Shown here piece by piece: positions 1 to 7,548 of a DNA stretch of 64,000 bases. The notes under the pieces are model-generated. The model saw only the letters and a list, made by a program, of their open reading frames with translations, ran no database searches and had not been told where the DNA came from. Every line of letters starts with the position of its first letter. Within the stretch, counting starts at the first letter, position 1. The translations under genes were made by a program, and so were the position numbers. The stretch covers positions 21,388 through 85,387 of the forward strand of contig JACPRK010000146.1 in assembly GCA_016190005.1 (NCBI GenBank), given 5' to 3'. Source of the DNA: Candidatus Wallbacteria bacterium (lineage in GTDB: Bacteria > Muiribacteriota > UBA6191 > JACPRK01).

Positions 1-1
1 C

Positions 2-1246
2 GGCAAGCTGGTCGCCTATGCCGGCGGATACGATCGCTACCTGGCCGCCCGCGAGCAGCGCAAGACCATCGCCGAGGCCGCTGCGCGCAACCAGGCCGCG
101 AAGGTAGCGCAGATCGAGCGGTTCGTCGAACGGTTCCGCGCCAAGAACACGAAGGCCACGCAGGTCCAGAGCCGCATCAAGATGCTCGAGAAGATGGAGC
201 GCGTGGAGGTCGTGTCGGACGCGGCCCCGATCAGCTTCAGTTTCCCCCAGCCCGAACGCAGCGGCGAGGAGGTGATGCGGCTGCGGGGCGTCGACAAGAG
301 CTACGGGCCCACGGTCGTCTACACCGGCGTCGACTTCGTAGTGCACCGGGCCGAGAAGGTGGCGTTCGTCGGACCCAATGGAGCCGGGAAGTCCACATTG
401 CTCAAGATTCTCGCCGGTGTGCTCCCGATCGACGATGGCTCGCGGGAGCCGGGTTACAAGGTCGAGGTCGGCTACTACGCCCAGCACCAGCTCGAGCTGC
501 TCCAGCCCGCCAACACGGCGCTGCAGGAGCTCTTCATCGTCGCGCCGACCGAGAGCGAGACCCGGCTGCGCACTCTGCTGGGTTGCTTCCTCTTCCGGGG
601 CGATGACGTCCACAAAAAGGTGCAGGTCCTCTCGGGCGGCGAAAAGGCCCGGCTGGCGCTGGCGAAGATGCTGCTGAAGCCAGCCAACTTCCTGTTGCTC
701 GACGAGCCGACCAACCACCTCGACATCCCCTCGCGGGACGTTCTCGAGGACGCGCTGGCCCAGTACACGGGCACGCTCTGCTTCATCACCCACGACCGCC
801 ACCTGATCGACGCCGTCGCAACGAAAGTCCTCGAGGTCGACGCCGGTCAGCTCACCTACCGCCTGGGTGGCTACTCCGAATTCGAGCGCATCCGGGCGCA
901 ACGAAGGGCGCCGGCAGACCCGTCTGCGCAACCCGCCGAGGCCGAGGGCGGCGGTTACCGCACGCGGGACCAGCGGCGCAAGGACGCCGAGGAGCGGGCC
1001 GAGCGCCGCCGACGAACCGCACCTCTCAGGTCCGCCATCGAGAAGATCGAGGCCGACATGGAGGAGCTGACCCTGCGTGAGAAGGAGTTGTCCGACCGGA
1101 TCGCCGATCCCGCGCTCTACTCGGACGCCTCCGCGATCGCCGAAGTCACGCGGGAGTACCAGCGTACGCGGAAGCGGATCGAGGAGCTGACCTATGAATG
1201 GGAGCTGAAGTCGCTGGAGATGGAAGCGATGGAGGGGGAGGCTTGA
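2..1246 (+). CDS. ABC-F family ATP-binding protein (5' truncated by window edge)
   Basis: The reading frame is open from base 2, so the gene starts upstream of the window; 414 residues remain. Seen: the end of the first ABC domain and a charged inter-domain helical linker (about residues 1-75), then a complete second ABC domain with Walker A GPNGAGKST (near base 370), signature LSGGEKARLALA (near 630) and Walker B/D-loop LLLDEPTNHLD (near 690), then a charged C-terminal coiled coil. There are no membrane segments. Soluble ABC-F proteins of this build act on ribosomes (translation factors or antibiotic protection) rather than as transporters. Which subgroup this belongs to cannot be told without the first half. 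The last codons (E-A-stop) lie inside a heptamer repeat array. Confidence 0.93.
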   Translation, partial: GKLVAYAGGYDRYLAAREQRKTIAEAAARNQAAKVAQIERFVERFRAKNTKATQVQSRIKMLEKMERVEVVSDAAPISFSFPQPERSGEEVMRLRGVDKSYGPTVVYTGVDFVVHRAEKVAFVGPNGAGKSTLLKILAGVLPIDDGSREPGYKVEVGYYAQHQLELLQPANTALQELFIVAPTESETRLRTLLGCFLFRGDDVHKKVQVLSGGEKARLALAKMLLKPANFLLLDEPTNHLDIPSRDVLEDALAQYTGTLCFITHDRHLIDAVATKVLEVDAGQLTYRLGGYSEFERIRAQRRAPADPSAQPAEAEGGGYRTRDQRRKDAEERAERRRRTAPLRSAIEKIEADMEELTLREKELSDRIADPALYSDASAIAEVTREYQRTRKRIEELTYEWELKSLEMEAMEGEA

Positions 1247-1269
1247 GGCTTGAGGCTTCAGGGATCAGG
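1238..1269. repeat. 7-bp tandem array overlapping the ABC-F stop codon
   Basis: Three perfect copies of GAGGCTT (1238-1258) are followed by CAGGGAT and CAGG. The TGA stop of the ABC-F gene (1244-1246) is made by the junction of unit 1 and unit 2. Similar arrays occur at 15001, 35285 and 46418. Confidence 0.85.
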
Positions 1270-1364
1270 GGGGGGCGGGAACGCGGGCAAGGGGACAGTC
1301 CGTTGTCGTATTGTGGGTTCCGGCGCCTGGCGCCTTGCACGTCGACGATCAGGAGCGTGATTCG

Positions 1365-2018
1365 ATGGGCTCTCGGCAACTGCGCACTTTCGGACTGGGC
1401 CTGATGATGGCGTCTGCCCTGGTCGAGCAAGCCTTCGCGGAGAGGCTGCTGCTGGTCAACGGGCTCGAGGTGAAGGGGTACATCACCGGCAACGAGAACG
1501 GGCATTACCTCGTTCAGATCGGCAAGTACACGAAGCGAGTGCCCGAATCGCAAGTGAAGAGCATCGTGGACGATGCGGCGACCGCGCCGGCGCCGTCCGG
1601 AGTAGCGGCGCCCGCGCCGTCGGCGGCAGCGGGGGGGGCCATCGACATCGCCAAGCTGCTTGGTGGGGCGGGTGGCGGCGGGCAGATGGGCGGCGGCATC
1701 GATCTCTCCGCGTTGCTGGGCAGCGCGGGGGGCGGTGGCGGGGGGCTGGACGTGTCCAAGATCCTTGGTGGCGGTGGCGGCGGGGCGATGGACCTGTCGG
1801 GATTGCTCGGCGGCGGTGGCGGCGGAAACATCATGGCGATGGCCGAGAAGATGAAGGACCCGGCGTTCCAGCAGCAGTTCCTGGCGCAGATCGAGGAGCG
1901 CAACAGGAGCGGCGGCAACCCGGGCGCCGCGACCCCGTACATCAACATGCTGAAGGGCCTGTTCGCTCAGCTGAACTCGGCACCGAAGACCGCGCCGGCG
2001 AAGCCTCCCGGCCACTGA
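1365..2018 (+). CDS. Secreted Gly-rich protein with four tandem (I/L/M)D-x-x-x-(L/I)L-G repeats
   Basis: 217 residues. The ATG at 1365 is chosen because AGGAG lies 8 bases upstream and a signal peptide follows, ending near EQAFA before ERLLLV; an in-frame TTG at 1311 is less likely. After a short N-terminal domain (residues about 25-70) and a Pro/Ala linker come four repeats of about 15 residues, each a short hydrophobic helix-like stretch (IDIAKLLGG, IDLSALLGS, LDVSKILGG, MDLSGLLGG) separated by runs of 4-6 glycines. A C-terminal helical segment follows (MAEKMKDPAFQQQFLAQIEE). I do not recognise a family. It is probably exported. The repeats could be an assembly or interaction surface, but that is inference. 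Confidence 0.75.
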   Translation: MGSRQLRTFGLGLMMASALVEQAFAERLLLVNGLEVKGYITGNENGHYLVQIGKYTKRVPESQVKSIVDDAATAPAPSGVAAPAPSAAAGGAIDIAKLLGGAGGGGQMGGGIDLSALLGSAGGGGGGLDVSKILGGGGGGAMDLSGLLGGGGGGNIMAMAEKMKDPAFQQQFLAQIEERNRSGGNPGAATPYINMLKGLFAQLNSAPKTAPAKPPGH

Positions 2019-2064
2019 GCCGAATGCGCGCCGCCTGGCCTGACCCGATGCGCCGAAGGCTCCC

Positions 2065-3408
2065 GTGACGGAGCCCGGGCGCATCGGGCCGGCGGGTCGC
2101 TGGCCCTGGGTGGCTGTGCTGGCGCCTATCCTAGCGCTGGTATGGCTCGTCGACGCCTATTCGGTGAACGCGCCGTGGCAGGACGACTGGGAGCTGGTGC
2201 CGCTTTTGGAGAAGCAGGCTCTGGGGACTCTCGGGTGGTCGGACCTCTACGCGCAGCACAATGAGCACCGCATCCTCTTTCCGAGAATTGCGATGCTCAC
2301 GCTGGCCTTCTGGACTCGATGGAACCTGCGCTCCCAGGTCTGGCTCGGATTGACGATCGCCGTCGCCGGGTTTGCTGTCATCCTGTGGTTGCTCGCCAGG
2401 ACACGAGAGCTGACGTTGCCCGAGCTCCGGCCTTGGCTGCCGGTCGCCGTTGCCTGGACGTGGTTCTCGGCAGCACAGTACGAGAACTGGCTCTGGGGCT
2501 GGCAGCTACAGTGGTTCCTCTGCCGGCTTGCGTTGCTGGTAACGATCGGCGCTCTGGTGTCGCCTGGTCCCGAGGCTGGCGCGCATTCCCGAGTGCGGTT
2601 CGGGATCGCGGCTCTGGCTGCGGCGATCGGGAGCTTCTCCTTCGGAAGCGGGCTGCTCATCTGGATTGCGGGGGCCATCTCCCTGCTTGCGTCCTCGCAA
2701 CAGAGAGGATGGCTCGGCTACTGGGTCGCGGCCGGTGGAGCCACCTGGGCTGTCTACTTCGCCGGCTACGTCGCCGCCCCTGGACGCGCTCCCTGGACAA
2801 CGGCGCTGGAGCGGCCCGGGGAGCTGTTCCTCTACGAGCTGGCCTGCCTGGGAAGCAACTTTTCGATGAAGGTTGGTCTTGCGGCGGTGGCCGGCGGAGC
2901 GGTCGTAGCGATCGCGGCGCTCGCCTTGGTGCGGCTCTGGCGGTGCGACCGCAGGAGGCTTGCGCTGGCCGCTCCGTGGGTGGCGCTCCTCGTCTTTGCG
3001 CTGCTCGAGGGTGGCGTCGTCGCAGCGTCGCGGCTCGGGTTCGGGCTGGCCAGCGCCACGTCCAGTCGCTACGCCTCGATCTCGGCGCTCTTCACGGTGG
3101 CAGCCGTCGTGCTGGCGACGGTCGCGCTCTCCGCGGAGTCAACGGAGCAACCGGGTCCTGAGCGCCGCCGGGGGATGGCGTTCGGCGCCCTTCTGGCTCT
3201 GCTCGCGGCAGGGCTGGCCAGCGGGTATGCCTCGGGCATCGGCGAGATGACCCAGCACAAGCGGCGGCTCATGGAGGCCGTCATCTGCCTCTCGAACTTC
3301 GAGGCCGCTTCCGACGCGCAGCTCGGGAGGTTCTACCCCGACGTCCCGAAGGTCCGGCGGCTTGCTCATTTTCTCCGGCGCGCCGGATTGGGAGGGCTGG
3401 GGCGCTAG
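2065..3408 (+). CDS. Polytopic membrane protein, GT-C-like glycosyltransferase candidate
   Basis: 447 residues from a GTG start, with about ten hydrophobic segments. The first transmembrane helix is followed by an external loop containing WQDDWELVPLL and, about 30 residues on, QHNEHRILFPR. An acidic pair in the first extracytoplasmic loop is the hallmark of GT-C lipid-linked sugar transferases, where it takes part in metal binding and catalysis. Membership here rests on that motif and topology, not on recognition of a named family. It ends just 4 bases into the convergent acyltransferase gene (overlapping stops). Role and acceptor are unknown; other GT-C-like proteins lie at 54.8 and 62.3 kb. 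Confidence 0.6.
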   Translation: MTEPGRIGPAGRWPWVAVLAPILALVWLVDAYSVNAPWQDDWELVPLLEKQALGTLGWSDLYAQHNEHRILFPRIAMLTLAFWTRWNLRSQVWLGLTIAVAGFAVILWLLARTRELTLPELRPWLPVAVAWTWFSAAQYENWLWGWQLQWFLCRLALLVTIGALVSPGPEAGAHSRVRFGIAALAAAIGSFSFGSGLLIWIAGAISLLASSQQRGWLGYWVAAGGATWAVYFAGYVAAPGRAPWTTALERPGELFLYELACLGSNFSMKVGLAAVAGGAVVAIAALALVRLWRCDRRRLALAAPWVALLVFALLEGGVVAASRLGFGLASATSSRYASISALFTVAAVVLATVALSAESTEQPGPERRRGMAFGALLALLAAGLASGYASGIGEMTQHKRRLMEAVICLSNFEAASDAQLGRFYPDVPKVRRLAHFLRRAGLGGLGR

Positions 3409-4268
3409 GACCAGAAGACGCCCGTGCGCGCGGCGACCAGCTTCTGCACCTCGCGCTGGATTCGAGTGCGGACCAGCTCGCCCAGCGCTTGCACGGTCGT
3501 GTAGTCGTGGGAGCGGGAGCGCGCGGCTTCCTTCAAGTGCAGCGGCTTGCCGAAATGGATGCGGAACTTGGTCGGCAGCGGCAGCGCGCCCAGCAGCCCG
3601 AGCCAGGGGAAGAGCGGCGTCAGAGGAAAGTACGGCAGCCCCAGCAGCCGGGCGATCGGTTGCGCGTGCGCCAGGACCGGATAGGTCTCCTCGCCGCCGA
3701 CGACCGCCGTGGGGACGATCGGCGCTTGCGTCTCCAGCGCGACCTCGGCGAAGCCGCCGCGCCCGAATCGCACCAGCTTGTAGCGGTCCCGGTAGAGCTT
3801 GGCCGTGCCCTTGGCTCCTTCGGGAAAGACCCCCACCAGCTGGTCGGCTTCCAGGAGCTTGCGCGCGTTCTCACGGCACGCGAGCACGAACCCGAGCTTC
3901 GGGATCAGCTCGGCGGCGAACGGCGTGGCGCAGAGCCACTTCAGCACCAGGTACCGGACGTGGCGGTGCGCCGGGTGGTGCTTGCGGATGGCCTGCAGGA
4001 TCATCGGCGCGTCGAACGGGATCGCTCCGGAGTGGTTGGCCACGATCAGAGCCCGGCCGCTCGACGGCACGTTCTCCAGCCCGCTCACTTCGACACGGAA
4101 CCAGCGCGAGTAGAGGAACTCCAGCAGCGGTTCCAGGGTGCTCTCGAAGAACTCGCGGTCGAGGCCGAAGTCGTCCACGGGTGCCGGGTGGCCAAGCGCG
4201 CGGAGCCGTCCGCGCGCGCCCCCCCGAGGGTGGGTGGCTCGGGCCTTGGATGCGGTCATCCCCGGCAT
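3405..4268 (-). CDS. PlsC-family acyltransferase (1-acylglycerol-3-phosphate acyltransferase-like)
   Basis: About 287 residues. Family motifs are present: the NHSG-type catalytic box (ALIVANHSGAIPFDAPM), motif II around ACRENARKLL, motif III with VGVFPEGAKGTAKLY and the Pro-containing IVPTAVVGGEE segment. These enzymes move an acyl chain from acyl-ACP or acyl-CoA to a lysophospholipid or related acceptor at the inner membrane face. The box has a wider spacing between His and Asp than the classic NHX4D, as in an NHSG sub-branch. Start ATG at 4268 or 4259 (three codons apart); an upstream extension to 4580 in the same frame is antisense to the response regulator and is rejected. Confidence 0.85.
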   Translation of the reverse strand: MPGMTASKARATHPRGGARGRLRALGHPAPVDDFGLDREFFESTLEPLLEFLYSRWFRVEVSGLENVPSSGRALIVANHSGAIPFDAPMILQAIRKHHPAHRHVRYLVLKWLCATPFAAELIPKLGFVLACRENARKLLEADQLVGVFPEGAKGTAKLYRDRYKLVRFGRGGFAEVALETQAPIVPTAVVGGEETYPVLAHAQPIARLLGLPYFPLTPLFPWLGLLGALPLPTKFRIHFGKPLHLKEAARSRSHDYTTVQALGELVRTRIQREVQKLVAARTGVFWS

Positions 4269-4309
4269 TCTACCCGACCGGGCTGGGGAGGAGTCGCCCG
4301 ACGGGGGGC

Positions 4310-4687
4310 TCACACGCTGACGGCGTTGCGCAGCTCTCGCCGCAGCCGCGCCGGATCGAAAGGCTTCAGCAAGTAGTGCGAGGCGCCCGACTTGAAGGCC
4401 TGCACGACCAACGAGATGTCGTCGCGGGCGGTCAGGACCACGATCGGAATGTCCTTGGTCTCCGAATTGCCCTTGAGCAGCCGGCAGAACTCGAGCCCGT
4501 CCATCCCGGGCATCATCAGATCGAGGAGGATGACGTCCGGAAACTGGGACTCGGCGATTCGCAGCCCCTCTTCGCCGCAAGCCGCAGTGATGACCTCGAA
4601 ATCCCGGTCGTACTGGATCACGTCCTGGAGGGTGTCGAGCAGACGACGCTCGTCGTCGACCACCAGGACCCGGTAGGTGCCAAGCAC
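4310..4687 (-). CDS. Single-domain response regulator (receiver only)
   Basis: 125 residues with the chosen GTG start, which has GAGGA 5 bases upstream and gives a normal CheY-like length. The receiver fold residues are all there: acidic pair in VLVVDDE, phospho-acceptor Asp in VILLDLMMPGMDG, Thr in VVLTA, and Lys in YLLKPFD. There is no output domain, so it should work by binding a partner or passing phosphate on. A GTG at 4840 would add 51 residues of non-conserved sequence and cannot be excluded. No kinase lies next to it. Confidence 0.88.
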   Translation of the reverse strand: MLGTYRVLVVDDERRLLDTLQDVIQYDRDFEVITAACGEEGLRIAESQFPDVILLDLMMPGMDGLEFCRLLKGNSETKDIPIVVLTARDDISLVVQAFKSGASHYLLKPFDPARLRRELRNAVSV

Positions 4688-4957
4688 GCGTTCCTCAGAG
4701 GAATTTTCGTGCCAGATCGAAGACTTTCGACCGCGGACGGCCGAGTTCTCTCCGGTGGCTGCGACCAGGTCCCCGGCAGGCGCTCCCCTGGGTGCGGCTG
4801 GCGAAAACGTTTCAGCATCCTGGAACACTTGCCTCGTCACTCTCCCCTGTACACCTTGATTGGTTTTCAGATCGCTCTCCTATGAGTCTATCCTACGGAT
4901 GTCACTCGAGCCAAGAAGATCCGCCTGGACCCGATGGGATCGATTAGAATCGGGTTC

Positions 4958-5833
4958 ATGAAGATCGCGAGGCTAGTCCTGGCCGCCACACTGCTGTCGG
5001 CCGGCGCAGCGCCCGGTGCGGCCCCGCCGGCGCTGGGCCGTTTCGTCGATGCGGGGGGTGCCTGGAGTTTGCTCGCCCAGCAGGCCGCGGTGCTGGATGC
5101 CCGCACGGCGGCGGCGTACCGTAAGGGGCACCTCGCCGGGGCTCGCCTGGTCGCCTGGGACGCTTTTTCGGACACCTCTGCCCCGCTTGCCAAGGGGCTA
5201 CTCTCCTCCGACCACGAGCTTCTCGGCCGCCTGCTGGGAGCGTTGGGGGTGCGCGGCGACCGGCCGGTCCTGGTGTACGGCGATCCGCTGGCCGGCTGGG
5301 GGGAGGAAGGCCGCATCGCCTGGATGCTGGAGCACCTGGGGCACCGCGATGTCCACGTCCTGGACGGAGGAGTGAACGCATGGACCGCCGCCGGCGGCAC
5401 GCTCACACGGGACGTCCCGCCGCCCGTGACGGGGAAGTTCGAAATCCTGCCGGTCCCGGCGGTCAACGCGGCCGTGGCCGAGGTGCAGAGGGTGTCCGCC
5501 AGCGGAGGGGCGATCCTGCTCGACACGCGAACTCCGGACGAGTACCGAGGCGCCACGTGGTACGGCGCCCCGCGCGGCGGCCACATCCCGCGCGCCCAGC
5601 TCTTCCCGTGGCAACAGCTGCTCGACCCGGCCGGGAGACTCCTGCCGGTGGAGCGGATTCGCGCGCTGGTCGCCCCGTCTGGCTCGCCCGTGATCGCCTA
5701 CTGCACGGGCGGCGTGCGTTCCGGCTTCGTCTACTGGGCGCTGGCCCACGCCGGCGTCGCCTCCGTGAAGAACTACCCCGGCTCCTGGTGGGAGTGGAGC
5801 GGCCGCAGGGACCTTCCAGTAGAGAAGGACTGA
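4958..5833 (+). CDS. Exported tandem-rhodanese sulfurtransferase
   Basis: 291 residues. The ATG at 4958 puts a clear signal peptide (KIARLVLAATLLSAG) at the N-terminus; an in-frame ATG at 4934 would add eight residues. Two rhodanese domains follow. The first (VLDARTAAAYRKGHLAGA) lacks a cysteine in its active-site loop. The second has LLDTRTPDEYRG and the active loop CTGGVR with the persulfide-forming cysteine. This matches the thiosulfate/3-mercaptopyruvate sulfurtransferase layout, with an inactive N-domain and an active C-domain. Being exported, it would work in the periplasm. The natural substrate is not predictable. Confidence 0.88.
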   Translation: MKIARLVLAATLLSAGAAPGAAPPALGRFVDAGGAWSLLAQQAAVLDARTAAAYRKGHLAGARLVAWDAFSDTSAPLAKGLLSSDHELLGRLLGALGVRGDRPVLVYGDPLAGWGEEGRIAWMLEHLGHRDVHVLDGGVNAWTAAGGTLTRDVPPPVTGKFEILPVPAVNAAVAEVQRVSASGGAILLDTRTPDEYRGATWYGAPRGGHIPRAQLFPWQQLLDPAGRLLPVERIRALVAPSGSPVIAYCTGGVRSGFVYWALAHAGVASVKNYPGSWWEWSGRRDLPVEKD

Positions 5834-5892
5834 AGCACCGTCGCGGAGCTCCCCCGGCAGTCGTCACCGGCTTTCCGCGGGGACTCGAGGCG

Positions 5893-7473
5893 CTACTTCA
5901 TCGCGGCGGCGGCGGATGCGGGGCCTTTGTACTCCCCGACGACGACGCGGCCGCCGCGCTGGGCGCGCTCGTTGTCGAGCAGCTCGGCGGTGTACTTGAT
6001 GAAGTGGTGGCCGACGATCGAGTTCATGATGCCGGCGACGTATTTGCTCGGGTGCTGCGTCGCCAGCCAGAAGATGAAGCGCCACCAGACGGCCCGGTAG
6101 CTGGAGAGAACACCCTGGACCACGATCGCGATCAGGGTGACCAGCGCCAGCTGAAGCGGGTTGACCTGCTTGAGGTGCAGGTTCGGGTGGCCGGCCCGAT
6201 CGAGCCGTTCGATGACGGCTCGGACGCGGTCGAAGTAGGCCTGGGGCGCGTAGACGCGCTCGAGGATCCGCTGGAAGCCGTGCATCAGCTTGTCCGGGTC
6301 CATCTTCGTGACGAAGTTGGTCCGGCCGAACTGGTCGCCCGAGTGGTAGCCGAGCAGCCGGCCCTCCTTTTCGAGACGGGTCCAGAGCTGGGTGTTCGGG
6401 ATGGCAGCGAGCACGCCCGTCATGGCCCACGGGATCTCGGCCTTGGTGATGAACTCGATCTGGCGCTCGAAGATGTCCTCGAGGTCATTGTCGAAGCCGA
6501 CGATGAAGCCGGCCATCACCTCGATGTTGTGATCGAGGATGTCATGGACGCTGTCGACCATGTCGCGCCGCATGTTCTGGAGCTTCTGCGTCTCCTTGAG
6601 ACTCTCCTTCGAGGGGGTCTCGATCCCCAGGAACACGCGCTTGAAACCGGCCAATCGCATCGATTCCAGCAGGTCGCCGTCGTCGGCCAGGTTGAGCGAG
6701 GCCTCGGTGGTGACGTAGAACGGATACTCCCGCTCCTTCATCCACGGGATCATCTTCTCGAGCAGCAGCCGGACGGCCTTCTTATTCCCGATAAAGTTGT
6801 CGTCGACCAGGAAGAGCGGTCCTCGGTATCCCAGGTCGTAGAGCGCCTGGAGCTCGGCCAGCGTCTGGTCGGCGGACTTGGTGCGCGGCACCCGACCGTA
6901 GAGCGTGATGATGTCGCAGAACTCGCAGTTGAACGGACAGCCGCGGGAGAACTGGATGTCCATGATGCCGTACTTGCCCAGCTTCAGCAGGTCGAAGCGC
7001 GGCAGCGGCGTCGTCGTCACGTCGGGCTTGGTCTCCGAGCGGTAGATCGGCTTCGGCGTGCCCTGCTCCAGATCCGCCAGGAACCTGGGCAGCGTGATCT
7101 CGGCCTCGTCCAGCACCAGATGGGTCGGCTTGTCGCCGAGCCGGGCCGGATGGCCGCTCCCGAAGGGGCCGCCCACCACCGTCGGCCGCTCCAGCCGCTT
7201 GCACCGGTCCAGCAGGTCCAGCAACGACACCGCCTGGCTCGTCATGCCTCCAGTGAAGACCATATCCGACCAGAGGATATCGGCGTCCGAGAGAGCCTCG
7301 ATGTTCATGTCGACCAGCCGGATATCCCAGTTCCTGGGCAGCATCGCGGCTACCGTCACCAGCCCCAGCGGCGGGTGCATCGCCTTCTTGCCGAAGAGCG
7401 GCAGCGAGTACTGGAAGCCCCAGTAGGACGTGTGGTGCTCCGGGTGGACGAAGAGAATCTTCTTTGGACTCAC
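5893..7473 (-). CDS. B12-binding radical SAM protein with DUF4070-type C-terminus (HpnP-like family)
   Basis: 526 residues. The N-terminal cobalamin-binding-like Rossmann domain (ILFVHPEHHTSYWGF, PPLGLVTVAAMLP) is followed by a radical SAM core with the CxxxCxxC motif in FSRGCPFNCEFCDI, then FLVDDNFIGNKK and FLGIETPS, and a helical C-terminal domain. From memory, this arrangement and the FSxGCPxxCEFCDI/VDDNFIGN signatures are shared with hopanoid C-2 methylase HpnP and its many relatives. No hopanoid genes are visible here, so the substrate is open. It stands alone, divergent from the gene at 7549. Confidence 0.88.
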   Translation of the reverse strand: MSPKKILFVHPEHHTSYWGFQYSLPLFGKKAMHPPLGLVTVAAMLPRNWDIRLVDMNIEALSDADILWSDMVFTGGMTSQAVSLLDLLDRCKRLERPTVVGGPFGSGHPARLGDKPTHLVLDEAEITLPRFLADLEQGTPKPIYRSETKPDVTTTPLPRFDLLKLGKYGIMDIQFSRGCPFNCEFCDIITLYGRVPRTKSADQTLAELQALYDLGYRGPLFLVDDNFIGNKKAVRLLLEKMIPWMKEREYPFYVTTEASLNLADDGDLLESMRLAGFKRVFLGIETPSKESLKETQKLQNMRRDMVDSVHDILDHNIEVMAGFIVGFDNDLEDIFERQIEFITKAEIPWAMTGVLAAIPNTQLWTRLEKEGRLLGYHSGDQFGRTNFVTKMDPDKLMHGFQRILERVYAPQAYFDRVRAVIERLDRAGHPNLHLKQVNPLQLALVTLIAIVVQGVLSSYRAVWWRFIFWLATQHPSKYVAGIMNSIVGHHFIKYTAELLDNERAQRGGRVVVGEYKGPASAAAAMK

Positions 7474-7548
7474 GGCCTGGAATTATGCCTCGTCGAGCGA
7501 CGAAAGTCACCCAAATTTGTATAGATTGCGGTAAAAGAACCACGGTGG

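Noticed and set aside
5380..7524. A 714-codon open frame on the plus strand opposite the B12-radical SAM gene
   Set aside because: It is antisense to a gene with clear motifs, is rich in R/D/V/G from GC-rich codon shadows, and has no recognisable domain.
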